Origin: Rhizoclosmatium globosum
Lineage: Eukaryota > Chytridiomycota > Chytridiomycetes > Chytridiales > Chytriomycetaceae
Length of the DNA stretch: 64,000 bases
Assembly: GCA_002104985.1 (NCBI GenBank)
Contig: MCGO01000014.1
Coordinates: 496,001 to 560,000 of the forward strand
Direction: 5' to 3'
The notes beneath the pieces are model-generated. The model did not search any database. It was not told where the DNA came from and worked only from the letters and a program-made list of their open reading frames with translations. This document shows positions 44,201-55,804 of this stretch, one piece after another (the first letter of the stretch is position 1; each line of letters starts with the position of its first letter). The position numbers and the translations under genes were made by a program.

Positions 44201-46899
44201 TGGCAAGAACGGGTCGATTGCAGTTTGAATGATTGCCAAAATCGTTGGAATCGATTGTTCAGCACCTGTTTCAACAATCTTGGTTTTGAGTTCGAGAAGC
44301 TTCACGATTTCAGCTAGTTCTTCGCGGAATCCGTTGAAGAGGTTGTCAAAGTAAGGGAACATCAGGATCGGCATTGCTGGCATTTCGTATTCATCAAAGG
44401 TCTTTTTCTTTTCGATGAGGGAAGTGGGTGGCGGCAGATTGCTTGGTCGTCGTTGGGATATGGAAGTTCGATGCTGACTGACGGTTGCTCTGCCGTGTCC
44501 GCGGGGAGGAGTTTTCTTGGGTGGAGACTTAAATCTTCCACCAGGGGTAACTAAGCGATGAACGGAGGACAGTCGATGGCTTGAACTAAGTCTGCTGTTG
44601 GAAGCAAGACGTGTGTGGGAACCATTGGGTTTCGGCTGAGATGGTGGATGTGGGGTGAGGTCGACTGTCTTTGGCTTTTGGACCCAAGGCTTTCCAGACT
44701 TTGAGTCGGCTAGTTGAGCTTTGGATCTCATTCGGACTCTTTCTTCGTTGATATCTGTTTCGAAGTATCGACATTATCTCATTTCTACCAACATTATCAG
44801 ACACTTACCATTTTTCAAGAGGACTATGTATTCTGGCGCAAGTCCAGCCTGAACTAATGCTCTCGCTTCATCCAAAGTACGTGGGAATCCATCAATCACC
44901 CAACCAGAAGGATCTTTTGTCCCACTCTTTCTTGTTAAATCCGCTGATGGTTGGTCCTTTAATGCCATCTTAATCAGCTCAATCATCATCTCAGGAGCAA
45001 TAGAGAGTCCCTTCTTGCATCTCTTCACAATTTCGGCATACATAGGAACACGTTTCTTCAACTCCCGTTGATTTGGATCGTGATCCCATTCATCCAACAT
45101 CTCATCCACGCTGATATACTTCAAGTTGTAAATCTTGGCAAGCATCTTTGATTGAGCTGTTTTTCCGGTGAAAGGCCCACCAAGAACACACAGCTTAGCA
45201 CCTTTGAGAGTTGGCGGTGTTTCCAAATACTTGTCTGGGTTTGCTTGGAACTTTTCCATGCTTTCTTGATCACTGAGGAAAAAGAAACATCCACGATACG
45301 ATATCGGGTTTTCGAAACCGCTGTGAACGAGTGTTCCTGTTTCGTAGAACTGGACTGGACAGAATCTGCCCCAACTACTTTCTTCGCGAGGTGGCTCGTT
45401 TGTTTCGAGTTCAAGCGCGTTTAAGTATGTGTAAATGTCTTGCTGAGTCATTCCTTTTTACATGGAATAGTTAGTTACGTTGTTATTCGACATCATTTGG
45501 AATCACCTGTAAAAGTTCCTGGAGCGATTTCTAGGCGTTTACTCATTGGTGTACGTTCCAAGAGATTGAATCCGAGAGTACCAAGCTTGTTCATGGCACA
45601 CTTGAGAAGGATATCGGGATGCTCTGAGGCATCAAGCTTGATGGTGTGAAGTTCATCAAAGTACTTTGCCTTTAATTTTGCAATCTCGGATTGTCGAGCT
45701 TCGTAGGCTTCGAATTCTCTATCGATGAGATCTGGCATATCTTCGGGACGTTTGAGGAGTCTGTAATTTTTTTTAAGCTTCATATGCATAAATCGATAAT
45801 TTCACCTGTCAAGAATTTCTTTAGGTAAAATTGGCCACACATTCTTGTTGGACAAGTTGAAACGGGACTTATTTTCTGGAATCTTTGGCTTCTTCTTCTT
45901 ACTGCCCTCTTCATCGTCGCCTTCTTCTCCATCATCTCCTTCTTCAGCCTCCTCTTCCTCCTGCGGCTCCTCCTCTTCTTCACCATCTTCGCCCACAGGC
46001 TTGAGCACAAATGAGTTATCATAATAATAAAAGCACTTTTAACAAACCTTCTTTTTCTTTTGATCTTCGACATCAAAATTCCAAGTCTTGTCTTCATCAA
46101 CCAAGACCGCTTCCATTTCAGCATCCAATCCTTCGACCCATCCTTCAGCGCGTCTTCGCTTGGAATATTCCACTTGTCCGCCGGGATACAATAAACCAGT
46201 GACAGGGTCAATCCACTGTCTTCCCCTTCGCTCCTTCAAATCCACGTGTCCCATCATAAGATCCACCAAAACAAGTCTAAAATTATGTGGCTTCGAATCC
46301 AGAATCGATGCTAACGTCTCCAAGTCCTTGTACTTGTACGTAGGAGTGGACACGTCCGTAGCTTCAGTTTCGAGTTGATTCCAAGGAGACGTGAAAGGCA
46401 ACCCGTCAATCACGATTCCTTTATGCTGTGCGTCATTTGATGAACACAAGGTCTTGTATCCCTCCAAAAACTTTTGCGAGTCGATTTCCTTTCCAGCCAA
46501 TAAACCCTCAAACGTTCCCTTTTCGAAAGTGTTTGCGACTTTAATTGTCGCGCGACGGGAAGACGGTTCCGGGGGTTGATCGGTTTCTTCGTCGACTGGT
46601 TTCTCTGTATTCTCGTTTCCTTCTTCGCCTTCTTCTTTTTTGGGACTGTTCATGTCCAACTCGAGGCCATTGAATATTGTTGCTGAGATGACTGAATCTG
46701 GAGATGCAAGTTCGCAGTTTGCGGCTGTTGCCATGCTTTTAGCGATTGTTGAAGTTCCTGCACCTGGAACGCGACCAACCACAACGATTAAAGGGCGAAG
46801 TGTTGGAGGAACACAGCGGGCTGGTGGAAGTGCTGCGATGATATCATCTAGGGTCTCTTTGGACGGTGGAAGAGCGGGAAGCTGCGGTGGTGTGAGCAT
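41249..46899 (-). CDS. Multi-domain adenylate/nucleoside kinase, AK9 type
   Basis: A giant gene of roughly 1,600-1,700 codons with many ~50-nt introns. Four P-loops are visible in order: VVGRVPGAGTS, LGGPFTGKTA, LGPTGAGKSV and VGRPKAGKSV. LID/NMP-type motifs follow: GWVIDGFPRT, GFLLEGFPRT and GWVLDGYPQT. Linkers include a Lys/Glu-rich low-complexity block (about 45860-46050) and a Ser/Arg/Pro-rich block (about 44430-44700). Recurrent CPV/FGD..PG and 'FYxLxxxxxFxxNPxKY'-like modules (e.g. GRFYRMAGEDELRIFLQNPAKYAYG) lie between kinase units, as in AK9/AKD1. Such proteins maintain nucleotide pools and in protists and animals are linked to cilia, which fits a flagellated fungus. The third unit is short, and activity of each unit is untested. 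Confidence 0.87.
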
Positions 46900-47041
46900 A
46901 TTCTCGCTCCCTTTTCAGAGATTTACACCAGTGACAAGTTTCCACGAATAACGACTCTACTAGAAAAGCTTCCGTTTCGCAACTTATGAAGCAGTTTTAT
47001 ATTCTGATGATTTGATTCCATCCTTTGTTTTTTGTTGGAAT
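46900..47041. promoter_or_regulatory. Shared 142-bp divergent promoter
   Basis: The AK9 gene (minus) and the AAA/nuclease gene (plus) start at 46899 and 47042. All initiation signals for both must lie here or inside the genes. TTATATTC at about 46997 is the only TATA-like stretch noticed. Confidence 0.4.
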
Positions 47042-48871
47042 ATGGAAACCGCTTACACACCACCACCGACACCAGTCAACATACGCTCTGGATTGAGGCC
47101 AACTGTGGGAGACTCATCGTTCCCCGTCATTTCTCAAGAACGACGTACATTCGTCGACAAGTCTCTTTTGATTGCAGAAGTCATTGACAATGCATCAGTC
47201 GTCAGCCTCATCTTGCGACCCCGCCGATTCGGAAAGTCCCTCAACTTGTCCATGCTCAAAACATTCTTTGACTTGGAAGAAAGTGGATTGAATCGAGTCT
47301 ACTTTCAGGACTTGTTGATTGAAAGGCATCGACCGGATCTGTTTGGATGGAATGGACACTTTGGACAGTATCCTGTTGTTTATTTGGACTTGAAGGTAGA
47401 GTGTGGTATTGACGTTTGGTGAGATCTGTGAATAATTGCTGTTTCCCAGGATATCAGAGCAAGAACGTGGAGTCATATGCTAAATCAAATCCGCGGGCTG
47501 CTTGCTCGAACGTATACAAAATTCTACTATCTTTTGGATAGCTCTGCTCTTGACGATTGTGAGAAGAAATACTTTGATCGAATTTGCGAGAAAGACAAAA
47601 CTCTGAATATGGCTGAACTTAACATGTGTCTGCAGCGGTTGACCGAATATCTCACTCGGCACCACAGCCAACAATGTGTCGTTTTGGTGGACGAATATGA
47701 TACCCCATTACAATCTGCTCATCCTGAAGGATTTTATGAGGATGCTAGCCTTTTCTTTCACTCAATGTTTTCCATGCTATTGAAGGTCCGTTTTAATTCC
47801 CTTTTCTAATTTACTGATTTTTAAAAGGGGAACGGCGTAAACATTTACAAGGCAGTCCTAGTTGGTATCACTCATGCAGCCAAGTCCAACCTGCTCAGCG
47901 ACACTATGATACATACGTTTAAAGACTACACGTTTTCTGATAAATTTGGGTTCACGAGTCAAGAAGTGGGCATGTTGTTGAAAGTGCATCAACCAAAAAT
48001 GGATATGGAGGCTGTGAAATCGTGGTATTGTGGATATAGATCGGCGTATGATCTGGCGTTATTTAATCCGTGGTCGATTATGTGTTTATGCTCTAGTTTT
48101 GGAGGAATCATACAAAACTATTGGGTGGAATCAGGCAGTACGGCAAGAATAATCCCTCTTATTGCATCCAGAGGCCATCATTTCAAGGAAAGCTTATCAA
48201 TGCTTCTTGGCCATAGAATCAGTCAGAACCCAATAGGAATTCATCTCCGCGTCAATGACAATCTGAGGTATAACTTGTCGCTGCCAAAGCCTGAGGACGA
48301 AGACATCTGGACACTCTTGTGCTTTGCAGGTTACTTGGCCATGCTAAAAGACGGGACTTTCTACATTCCAAACATGGAAATATCAATTGAATGGCTAGAT
48401 TGGGTTTTACCAAGCGTGAATCCGCGGTATTCGTTTCAAAATATTGTGGAACACCTGATTTGTGGAGATATTCTGGAGTTTGCTAGATTTTTAGCTGAAG
48501 TTGTTGAGAGCAGTTTCTCGTTCTTTGATGGCGATGGGTCCAGTGTTGTTCAGACGACTCAAGCTTTTTATAACACTTTCGTACTTGGGATTATGGTTCT
48601 AGGACGTGATACTGGGTACGATATCGAGTCAAACGACGAAGATGGACGGTTTGGTGTTTTACTGCGACCGCAACAGCATTTGCCACGGGATTCACTTGGA
48701 ATAATTCTTGAATTCAAGAATGCGAGGGAGACAGAGGACGCGGATGTTGTTGCAAGACAAGCATTTGAGTTAATTCGCGAAAAGAAGGATGCAAAGAGAT
48801 TTGTTGATTTGGAGAATGTTTGTGAAGTCGGCATTGGGTTGAAGGGAAAGATGTGTTCGGTTCAATTCTGA
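47042..48871 (+). CDS. Predicted AAA-ATPase fused to PD-(D/E)XK nuclease (AAA_9/PDDEXK_9 type)
   Basis: Three exons, with introns near 47396-47449 and 47786-47827. The start at 47042. Walker A-like motif LRPRRFGKSLNLSML near residue 60 (the family uses RRFGKS) and Walker B VVLVDEYDTPL. A GYRS...YNPWS-like segment, here WYCGYRSAYDLALFNPWSI, is typical of AAA_9. The C-terminal restriction-endonuclease fold carries LGIILEFKNARETEDADVVARQAFELIREKK, whose E-F-K is the PD-(D/E)XK core and which is followed by a Gln/Glu helix. The family is common in anaerobic bacteria and much expanded in chytrids and neocallimastigos. Its cellular role is unknown; defence or mobile-element function is a guess. Confidence 0.85.
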
Positions 48872-48928
48872 ATGAATTACGGATGGCTAATAACACTTTA
48901 CTCAAAACAATGATTTACAAAAGCGACC

Positions 48929-49707
48929 TTATTCCTTCTCCTCATTCTTTGCCATTCTGTCAAACAATCCAGCCCATTCCTTCTTTTGCTTCTTGTCATA
49001 CTCTGCATATCTCTTTTTGAGTTTCGCCAACTCCAACTTGACACCATTGTCTCCTGGCGCAAGTTCATCTGCTTTCGTCAAATCGGATTCAGCTTTTGCA
49101 AGTTCATTGAGTTCACGGTACGCCATTCCACGACGGTAAAGGGCTTTCGCGTTGGTGGGAGTTAGTTTGAGGACTTGATTCGCGGAAGCAACGACACGAG
49201 GCCAGTTTGAGAGTTTGATTTGGCATGCTGTTTAATATAATCATGTCAGTGAATAGAGTGTTGTGAGTGGTAGGTTCAAGGTGGGGATTTGGGAATCTGG
49301 GGATTAAAAGGGGCAACACACCAGCCAGATTGTTGTAGCAAGCGACAAGGGTCTAATCGAATGCATAAGAATCCGTGAATACTCAATAAAATGGAGTAGT
49401 TAAGCTTACATCGTTGATCTCCTTCTTCTCAGCTTCAGAGACCTTCTGTGCAGGGGCACCAGGCATCATTGAAGCATACTGGGACTGATCAAGGCCACTC
49501 ATGTAATTGATTGACTAGTTCAGCAGCAAGGCATTAGTGCAAGGTATAAGGCAAGGGAAGGAAGACCTCGTGATACTTCTTCATTGCTCCTCTCAGCTTT
49601 GCTTCATCAGTTCCCGCAGCTTTGAACGCAGCATTTCCCTCTTCTTTCAAGTCTTTTCCCTTCACAATCTTTTCTTGGATGGAAAGCGGGGCTGTTGCGG
49701 TTGCCAT
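48929..49707 (-). CDS. TPR protein of the TTC9 family
   Basis: The start at 49707 (MATATAPLSIQEKI). Three or four introns. TPR 1: GKDLKEEGNAAFKA...AMKKYHE. Then the segment INYMSGLDQSQYASMMPGAP. TPR 2-3: CYNNLAACQIKLSNW...VLKLTPTNAKALYRRGMAYRELNELAKAESDLTKA. The C-terminal helix is Lys-rich (YAEYDKKQKKEWAGLFDRM). The CYNNLAAC plus NAKALYRRG pattern and the terminal Tyr/Lys helix match TTC9/FKBP-type TPRs, which often bind the Hsp90 C-terminus. The client is unknown. Confidence 0.75.
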
Positions 49708-49772
49708 TCGGTTTTCCAAATGTTTCTTTCTCTGTTACTTTTGTCCTTTACTCATTTATTTATCACTGAATA
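49708..49772. promoter_or_regulatory. 65-bp divergent promoter
   Basis: TTC9-like (minus, ATG 49707) and RMI2-like (plus, ATG 49773) face away from each other with 65 bases between start codons, T-rich on the plus strand. The two are probably co-initiated. Confidence 0.45.
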
Positions 49773-50282
49773 ATGTCGGTTGCTCGCAAGTTCTTTCTAT
49801 CACAACTGTATCAGTCATCACTGGCGGAATCAACGGCTTCTGATGGAGGGTCCGAGTTTCTCTTTGCTGGTTTTAGCTTCTCTCGCATTTGGATTCAGGT
49901 TCGCTGCACTGCCTTGAACCTTCTTTCAAGCTTTACTTATCCCACAGTGCAACAGGGTACTGTAACAGCAATAACGTCAACCTCATTTCATTTGGATGAT
50001 GCATCAGCACCCTCCTTTCCATCTGAAGCATTACCCCCAACAGCCGGTTTAATCCGTGTCGATATTCCTGACTTGAATCGCCTGTTTCCATTTGTAAAAC
50101 TTGGTGCTGAAGTGGCTGTGATTGGTCGTGTTGTGTATGACTATGAGGGCGAAACATTTGCGATTACTGGTCTGGATACTCGTGTGCTCGATAAAAGCAA
50201 CGATGTTAATGCATCAAGCAAGTGGGCTATTGAAGTGTGTGGGATTCATGAACGCGTCTATTATCCGATCCCGAACAAATAA
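49773..50282 (+). CDS. RMI2-like OB-fold protein
   Basis: MSVARKFFLSQLYQSS is followed by SRIWIQ and, after an in-frame intron of about 60 nt (49900-49958), by GTVTAI...FHLDD, then LIRVDIPDL, VKLGAEVAVIGRVV, a TGLDTRVL strand and SSKWAIEVCGIHERVYYP. This order of strands and the closing W..EV..IH match RMI2, the small OB subunit of the Sgs1/BLM-Top3-Rmi1 complex that dissolves recombination intermediates. RPA32/Stn1-type OB folds are the alternative. The region also reads open without the intron, so splicing is inferred from conservation of the WIQG junction. Confidence 0.7.
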   Translation: MSVARKFFLSQLYQSSLAESTASDGGSEFLFAGFSFSRIWIQVRCTALNLLSSFTYPTVQQGTVTAITSTSFHLDDASAPSFPSEALPPTAGLIRVDIPDLNRLFPFVKLGAEVAVIGRVVYDYEGETFAITGLDTRVLDKSNDVNASSKWAIEVCGIHERVYYPIPNK

Positions 50283-51214
50283 ACTTTAAGTCTCATGGCC
50301 TTAGGCTGAACTATCAGGGCATTCGGGGGGAACTTTTAATAGCGAGCAGAGGCAGGCTTCGACAAGGTACGAGTTGGAGCCCGCTGGCGCGAGCTTTTAG
50401 TGATTTTGGGTGAGTGTGTTGAGTAATGGGCAAAACTCGCTCTGTCATCAATGACGACTTTGATCTAACGGTACCTTCTCCCCCAACGCACTAGAACCAC
50501 GTGTAATGACTTGTTGGAAAGATAGTGAGCGCGAAATTGGTATTAGTCATATAATAAAATAGTTTATCCTTATGTGACCTACAGTCCAAAAGTTATAAGA
50601 GTTTCCAACTCAGGCCTCAAACAAAACTCTGCTTTTCACCGAATACATTGACTCCAATGCCTCGCGTTGGCAAGGAAGACGAGGCAGGTCTTTAAATCCC
50701 ACAATGGGCGTTAAAGAAGCCCTTCAAACAAATATATCGGTGAGTGTGTTGAGTATTTCTTTTTTTGTGCTTCCCAAAGACAGCCAGTTCAGCTAAAAAG
50801 GCTCAAATAACAGTAATACAACGGTTTAATTTGCAGGAGCCAGACCGAGCAAGCCAGGTCCAGATCACTTTGCTCAAACCTTCAATCGTGCACTCCGATC
50901 AAATCTTTCAACTGCTCCACTTCAAACATGGCGTTGGACAGCGGAAATAGTCCAGGACATCGAGAAGAATGAAATTGAAGATGAAACGTTTATTGCTTTT
51001 CTCTGAGAAACTATTCGAACCACTGGTTCGAATACTGTATGTGCGAGCTGTTAAAGCTCTGCTTTTCTATCTTATAATATTGTATACAGTAATTTAAGGA
51101 CGCCCTCAAAACGTTGGGAATCAAAACCTTACCATACTCAGTCTTTCTTAATTTTTGCACATACACTCTTTCGTTTCAGCAGATTTCTACAGATTGCCAA
51201 AGATTTACCAAAGT
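50283..51214. other. Intergenic, about 930 bp, no gene recognised
   Basis: No conserved frame is seen on either strand. A 17-base direct repeat (GGTGAGTGTGTTGAGTA) occurs at about 50408 and 50739. A perfect inverted repeat, ATTCGAACCACTGGTTCGAAT, lies at about 51007-51027. Confidence 0.5.
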
Positions 51215-53045
51215 ATGCAACGACCGTCTACATCGTCTTCCGCGACAGCATCAAAAATTACCCGACCAAAATGTTCCATATCTATTCTATTCGTTGTCGT
51301 GATCCAAACATTTGTCGTTGTATGTACCTTGTTCCTCATATTCTTCCGTAACAGTAATACAGGCACTGGTTGTCCTCCTTGTTCCTCTCCTTCTTTCCGT
51401 GAACAACACCCGTACCTCAAACTCACTAAGTGTGCAAACTGGAAGAGACATATCATCCAACCTCGTGTCAACAATCCAGTATGATGCAAACAAAATGGCG
51501 GCGACAGAAGTAGATACATGGCTTTCTTACTTTGAAGAAACAATCAACAACTTCCAGCTCGCGATTTTTAATGGATATGTGGATCCATACTCCATTGACG
51601 ACGTGTATGATTACTTTAGAATGATTGTAAGGCATCATATGTTACTTCACATTCAAGTGTTGTACCTTTAAACTATTAAAAGGAGCAACGAAATCAAAAG
51701 ATCGACTCGATATTCATGGGATTTGTCGATACCTCCTTTCTACTTGTACGCGGAGATATACCCAATCGCGTCGGTCTCGTCCTGAACAAAGAAACAACCG
51801 GTTGTCGCTTATGCACACTACTATTCCCCGTAAACTCAACGAACCCCATCTTAGTCGCCAGGAAAACATCACGAAACACTTTGGTTCGATACAGAGTCTT
51901 CGACTTCACTGTTTGGAACGCCATCAATACTTCATCACCACTCGATTCCTTAATCCTCGATTACAAAACACGACCGTTTTATGTAGAGGCGATGAAACAA
52001 TCCCAAGAGAATCCAGTTGTGCAATGGACGAGTCCGTATTTTGTTGCAGGTGCGAACTATACAGGTGTTGGGGCTGGGTTACCGCTGTACACACGAAATG
52101 GGACGTTTGTGGGTGTTGTTGGCGTTGATTTGACATACATGAATATGGCTTCGTATGTGGCAGGGTATAAACCGACGCCAAACTCATTCATGGTTTGTGA
52201 ATTACTTTTGACAATGCAACGCTGACAATAACGTGTGGTAATTTATCATGACGGGGACTGGTGTTATGATTGTGTCATCGTTTAATGAGACTTTAGGGAA
52301 CTCAACGACTCAAATACTAAAGAGCCTAGTGAATTGTACGACACCAATTTTGGTCCAGATATCAAACTACTTGTCAACAATTCTTCAGCCAAACCAAACG
52401 TATGAGAGTCTAGGTCCTTCAGCACACTATGAAATTGGAAATATGTATGCCCAACTCTCTGTTACCAAGCGAAAAATGATTATCATAAGCGGTGCTCTGA
52501 AATCTGATTACCAAGGAGATTATGATGTCATACTAGATCGATTGGAAACCACACTGTCAACGAAACTGAGTCAAATTATCGTCATTGGCATCGGACTCTT
52601 TGTCTTTGTTATGCTGCTTGGAGTTGTTTTCACGTACCTGCAAATCACAAGGCCTATGCAAAAGTTAGCTACATATCTCGAAATGGTAATCACTGCTCTT
52701 ATTTCCTGTAAGAGCCAAATCTAACATAAATCCACAACACAAAAGGCATCCAACTTCAAATTCAAACCAATCACTGAAAGCGGGGGATATGGTAAAACTA
52801 GCTTTCTCAGTGAATTAGGGGAAATCCATGTCATGTTCTTCGAGATGGTAGAGCGATTCGCAGTAGCCATTAAAGAGAACCATGAGTTTGCTAAGTTCTC
52901 GAACGGACCCGGTGGATATACAACGGTGGTTGAGAAGAGAAGGTCCGCAGGAGATGTGAGGAACACAGTGGTCATTCCTGGGAATGAAGCGAAGTTTTCA
53001 CTTTCAAGAAAATCGTCTCGTGTATTGCCGAAAGATAAAGAATGA
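51215..53045 (+). CDS. Cache-HAMP membrane receptor without output domain, probably broken
   Basis: The N-terminus is cytosolic and TM 1 is ISILFVVVIQTFVV plus VVLLVPLLL across an intron. An extracellular double-Cache region of about 330 residues follows (DPYSIDDVYDYF, VVQWTSPYF, GVGAGLPLYTRNGTFVGVVGVDLTYMNMASYVAGY) with many Asn-X-Ser/Thr sites. TM 2 is IVIGIGLFVFVMLLGVVF, then HAMP-like TRPMQKLATYLEM and a short polar tail. After NSFM at about 52192 a GT donor is followed by no AG for more than 90 bases. The homologous frame (ADNNVW then FIMTGTGVMIVS) has a TAA at about 52241 and lacks an acceptor. The gene therefore appears interrupted unless an unusual splice is used. Chytrid relatives usually carry a cyclase or kinase output. 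Confidence 0.68.
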
Positions 53046-53217
53046 ATCTTTTTCAGCTGATACTGGCTTGTCCTTTTCTTTGCAGTCTAGTGCATTTAAT
53101 CAAAAGTTTGAGGGCTTTCTCAAATCAAAAATATCCCCAAAGTCTCACATACCGTCTTGGTTCCAGACACTAACTGTCAGTGTGCGGTTACCAAATTCCT
53201 TTTTTTTCACGGCTGAA

Positions 53218-54228
53218 ATGAGTGGCATCCCAAGCTGGAGACGCAACCTTTTGCCGACGTACACTCGCTTTCAAAGCCCTCTTCATCTCTGGGTCCCAAC
53301 CATACATGGCGCATTCGTTCCGTTCGTAACAGCGGACGATGCGGATGCATTGCAAATTGACTCGTTGGGACCTAACCCAGTACATGGCATTGTCGTACAG
53401 CGCCTTGAAACAGTCAACTGTTTGTGGGATGCTGCGACAGTTCTTTGTGGATACTTGGCCATTCATGGTGAGAGTGTTTTGAACAAGTACTGCAGTCGGT
53501 TCGTTTGTTCAACATTAATCCTCGCCTTCTCTCACGCCTTATATTCAGATTTGCGAATCCTCCGTCTCTCTTTCGTATCGTAGAGATAGGCAGTGGTTGT
53601 GGCGCCCTTGGAATTTTGGCTGCAAAGTGCCTTGGAGATTATGGAGCCACCATGTCACCACCTTTGAATGTAAAAGTCATAATGACTGATATGAAAGATG
53701 AAATCCAAGTACTTCAAGACACGATTGCAATGAACTTTGGTAAGCTAGATTGGTGTAATTTCTGTTTTGCACTAACTTTTCCCAGAAACATCAGTGCTTG
53801 CAAATGATCCTCCAAGTAAATACCTATTAACCCCCATACGATGGTTGAATTGTAACCTCCTCTCATTTTTAGTTACGGTCGCACCTTTGGAGTGGGGCTC
53901 ATCAAGCGATTGCGAAGATCTTCAGGCAAGCGTGGAACCAAATTTAGCTCTTCCATGGGTGCATTTAGTAATAGCAACAGACGTTGTTTATGAGTTACAA
54001 AATTTCGATATTCTTATCAAGACTATGAATGATTTGTGCCCAAGACGGTCACCCACCTTTTTTTTGATGGCATTTGAAAGACGTTGGAGTGATGTGACGT
54101 CGTTTTGGTGGCGGGATGTAAAACGGGCTGGTTGGAGGTGGGAGGTTGTATCAAAAGCTGAACAGTCTCAAGAATGGTATGGCAGTGTAGAGGCAATTGA
54201 TATTGTATGGATGTGGAAGGCATATTAA
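53218..54228 (+). CDS. METTL21/family 16-type protein methyltransferase
   Basis: The start at 53218 (MSGIPSWRRN). Three introns: after HGESVLN (a GTACTG donor near 53486), after MNF near 53741, and near 53816-53870. SAM motif I is VEIGSGCGALGILAAK; post-I acidic strand VIMTDMKDEIQVL; motif IV IATDVVYE, a member of the (D/E)xxY class. The N-terminal HGIVVQRLETVNCLWDAATVL, with the GxxxW-like segment before motif I, is typical. The C-terminus has FFLMAFERR and W.VE..D. Methylates Lys or His of a protein, and the substrate is not deducible. A decayed partial copy lies at 55805-56175. Confidence 0.82.
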
Positions 54229-54352
54229 GATATGCAGTTTTTTCTCAAATTCCTTGGGTTTCCCTTCCGTCACAGCCAATGTGATGAAGAAAGTATGAAG
54301 GGTTAGGTTTGATACGATGTAATCTGACTTTAGTGGAATAAACAAGTTTTAT

Positions 54353-55691
54353 TTAGAAACTCCAAAACGATTTCGTACTGGCCATTAGCTTGGGATTGAG
54401 AGGAATAAATCCCACCGTCTTTGATGCTTTATCGTGCGCAATATATGCTGCCTGATGGAATGGCGATCCAAAACAGCTCATCCCAAGGTCTTCAGCGCCA
54501 TTCATAATGAGGGAATAACACTCCCCTGAATCCAATTTTGAAACCAAAGATGAATATGGAATCGTGTATTCAACTCTTGGTTCGCCGCTTTTTATTGTAA
54601 GAGACAAGATCAACGAGCGACCACCTTCACATGGAATGCGATATTGATTCAACTTTTCGATGTACGTGGCGTTGTACCATCCGTTGATTACGTCTGCTGC
54701 ATTACCCGTGAACGTCAACAATGGAGACCCAGAATCAACCAATGTCTTTCCCTGAACTACTTTGGACTCTGACGTGTATGAAAGGAATCTCTCTGTTCTT
54801 GTATAGTCAATTGTTGAAATAATCTGATACAATTTTACGTTAGCTTAGGCTCATGATTGATTGGTTTTTCGTTACCATTTGGGAAGAATCAATGATCCAA
54901 TGACCATACTGCCCGTTCACAGGAATCACTGGAAACCACTGCAACTCACGTCCGGGAACTCCATACTTCTTATCGTTGAAGTACCCAAAGTTCACTTGCC
55001 CCTTTGTTGGATCCGACGGCGATACGTAGATCCCAAATCGTGAAACCTTCAATGCGTCCAAGAAATTTGCATTCTCGGCACCTTTAAATGCCTGTTCGAT
55101 CTTTGAAAGAGAGTTGAATCCGAGTCCAAGGACTCCCCGAACTGTGACTTCTCCTGACATTTGGTATACCACACCCACAGGGAAATTGGATACCTCTGCA
55201 CTTCCAAACTTGATAGAGGTCTTGTATATAGCGTAATCAACGCTTATTTTATCGCGCTGCCCGTATATTGTTTTGGCCGTCTTGCCAGTAGAGTTGAACT
55301 TGGTTGGGGTTACTGTAACCGACCCAGCTTCGTTTGGTTCACAAGCTCCATCTTTTGCGTCTTGGACGGAGCTGTGACATGTTGATCCGGTGACCCAAGT
55401 GTCGGATGATCCAGTGTCGAGAATCACTTTGGTTGGTGTTTTGCTGCCTCCAACATACAAGTCCGCGTAGAGGTAGCTGTGGTCGTTTCCCTTGCAAAGT
55501 GCATCCAGACAGAGTTCTCCGTCGGAGGCTTGGCTGGCAAGGCGGGAGAGGGTGCCAACGTGTTCTGTGGTTCGGATTGGTCTGCTAAGGTTGATGTCGA
55601 ATCGAAGCGCTGTGTCGGCTGGAGTTGGTGCTGCCGCTGTCGTGCGAGGTATCGAGGCAGCAACAAGTGTAATGAGAGGAAGTACATGCAT
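54353..55691 (-). CDS. Secreted pepsin-like aspartic protease (family A1)
   Basis: Signal peptide MHVLPLITLVAASIPRTTAAA, then a propeptide. The first active-site triad is VILDTGSSDTW, a flap-type region follows (YGQRDKISVDYA), and GVLGLGF. One intron (about 54820-54880) precedes the second half, whose active-site motif is LVDSGSP, with Ser in place of the usual Thr of DTG (a tolerated change in many A1 enzymes). The disulfide pair CYSL...MSCFG sits near the end and the C-terminus is FWSF. No GPI signal, so it is soluble and secreted. It is convergent with the methyltransferase gene. Confidence 0.88.
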
Positions 55692-55804
55692 TTTTAAGAT
55701 AGATTTAGGGTAGGGCGTAACAGCTGTGGCAATGTGATTTGCTGAACATCAATATGCTATGGCCGAACATCAAATGTTCCCTGAAATGTTCCTTTACAAA
55801 ATGA

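Noticed and set aside
52984..53217. Upstream extension of the methyltransferase frame
   Set aside because: It overlaps the 3' end of the receptor gene and lacks conserved features; the ATG at 53218 starts the conserved part.
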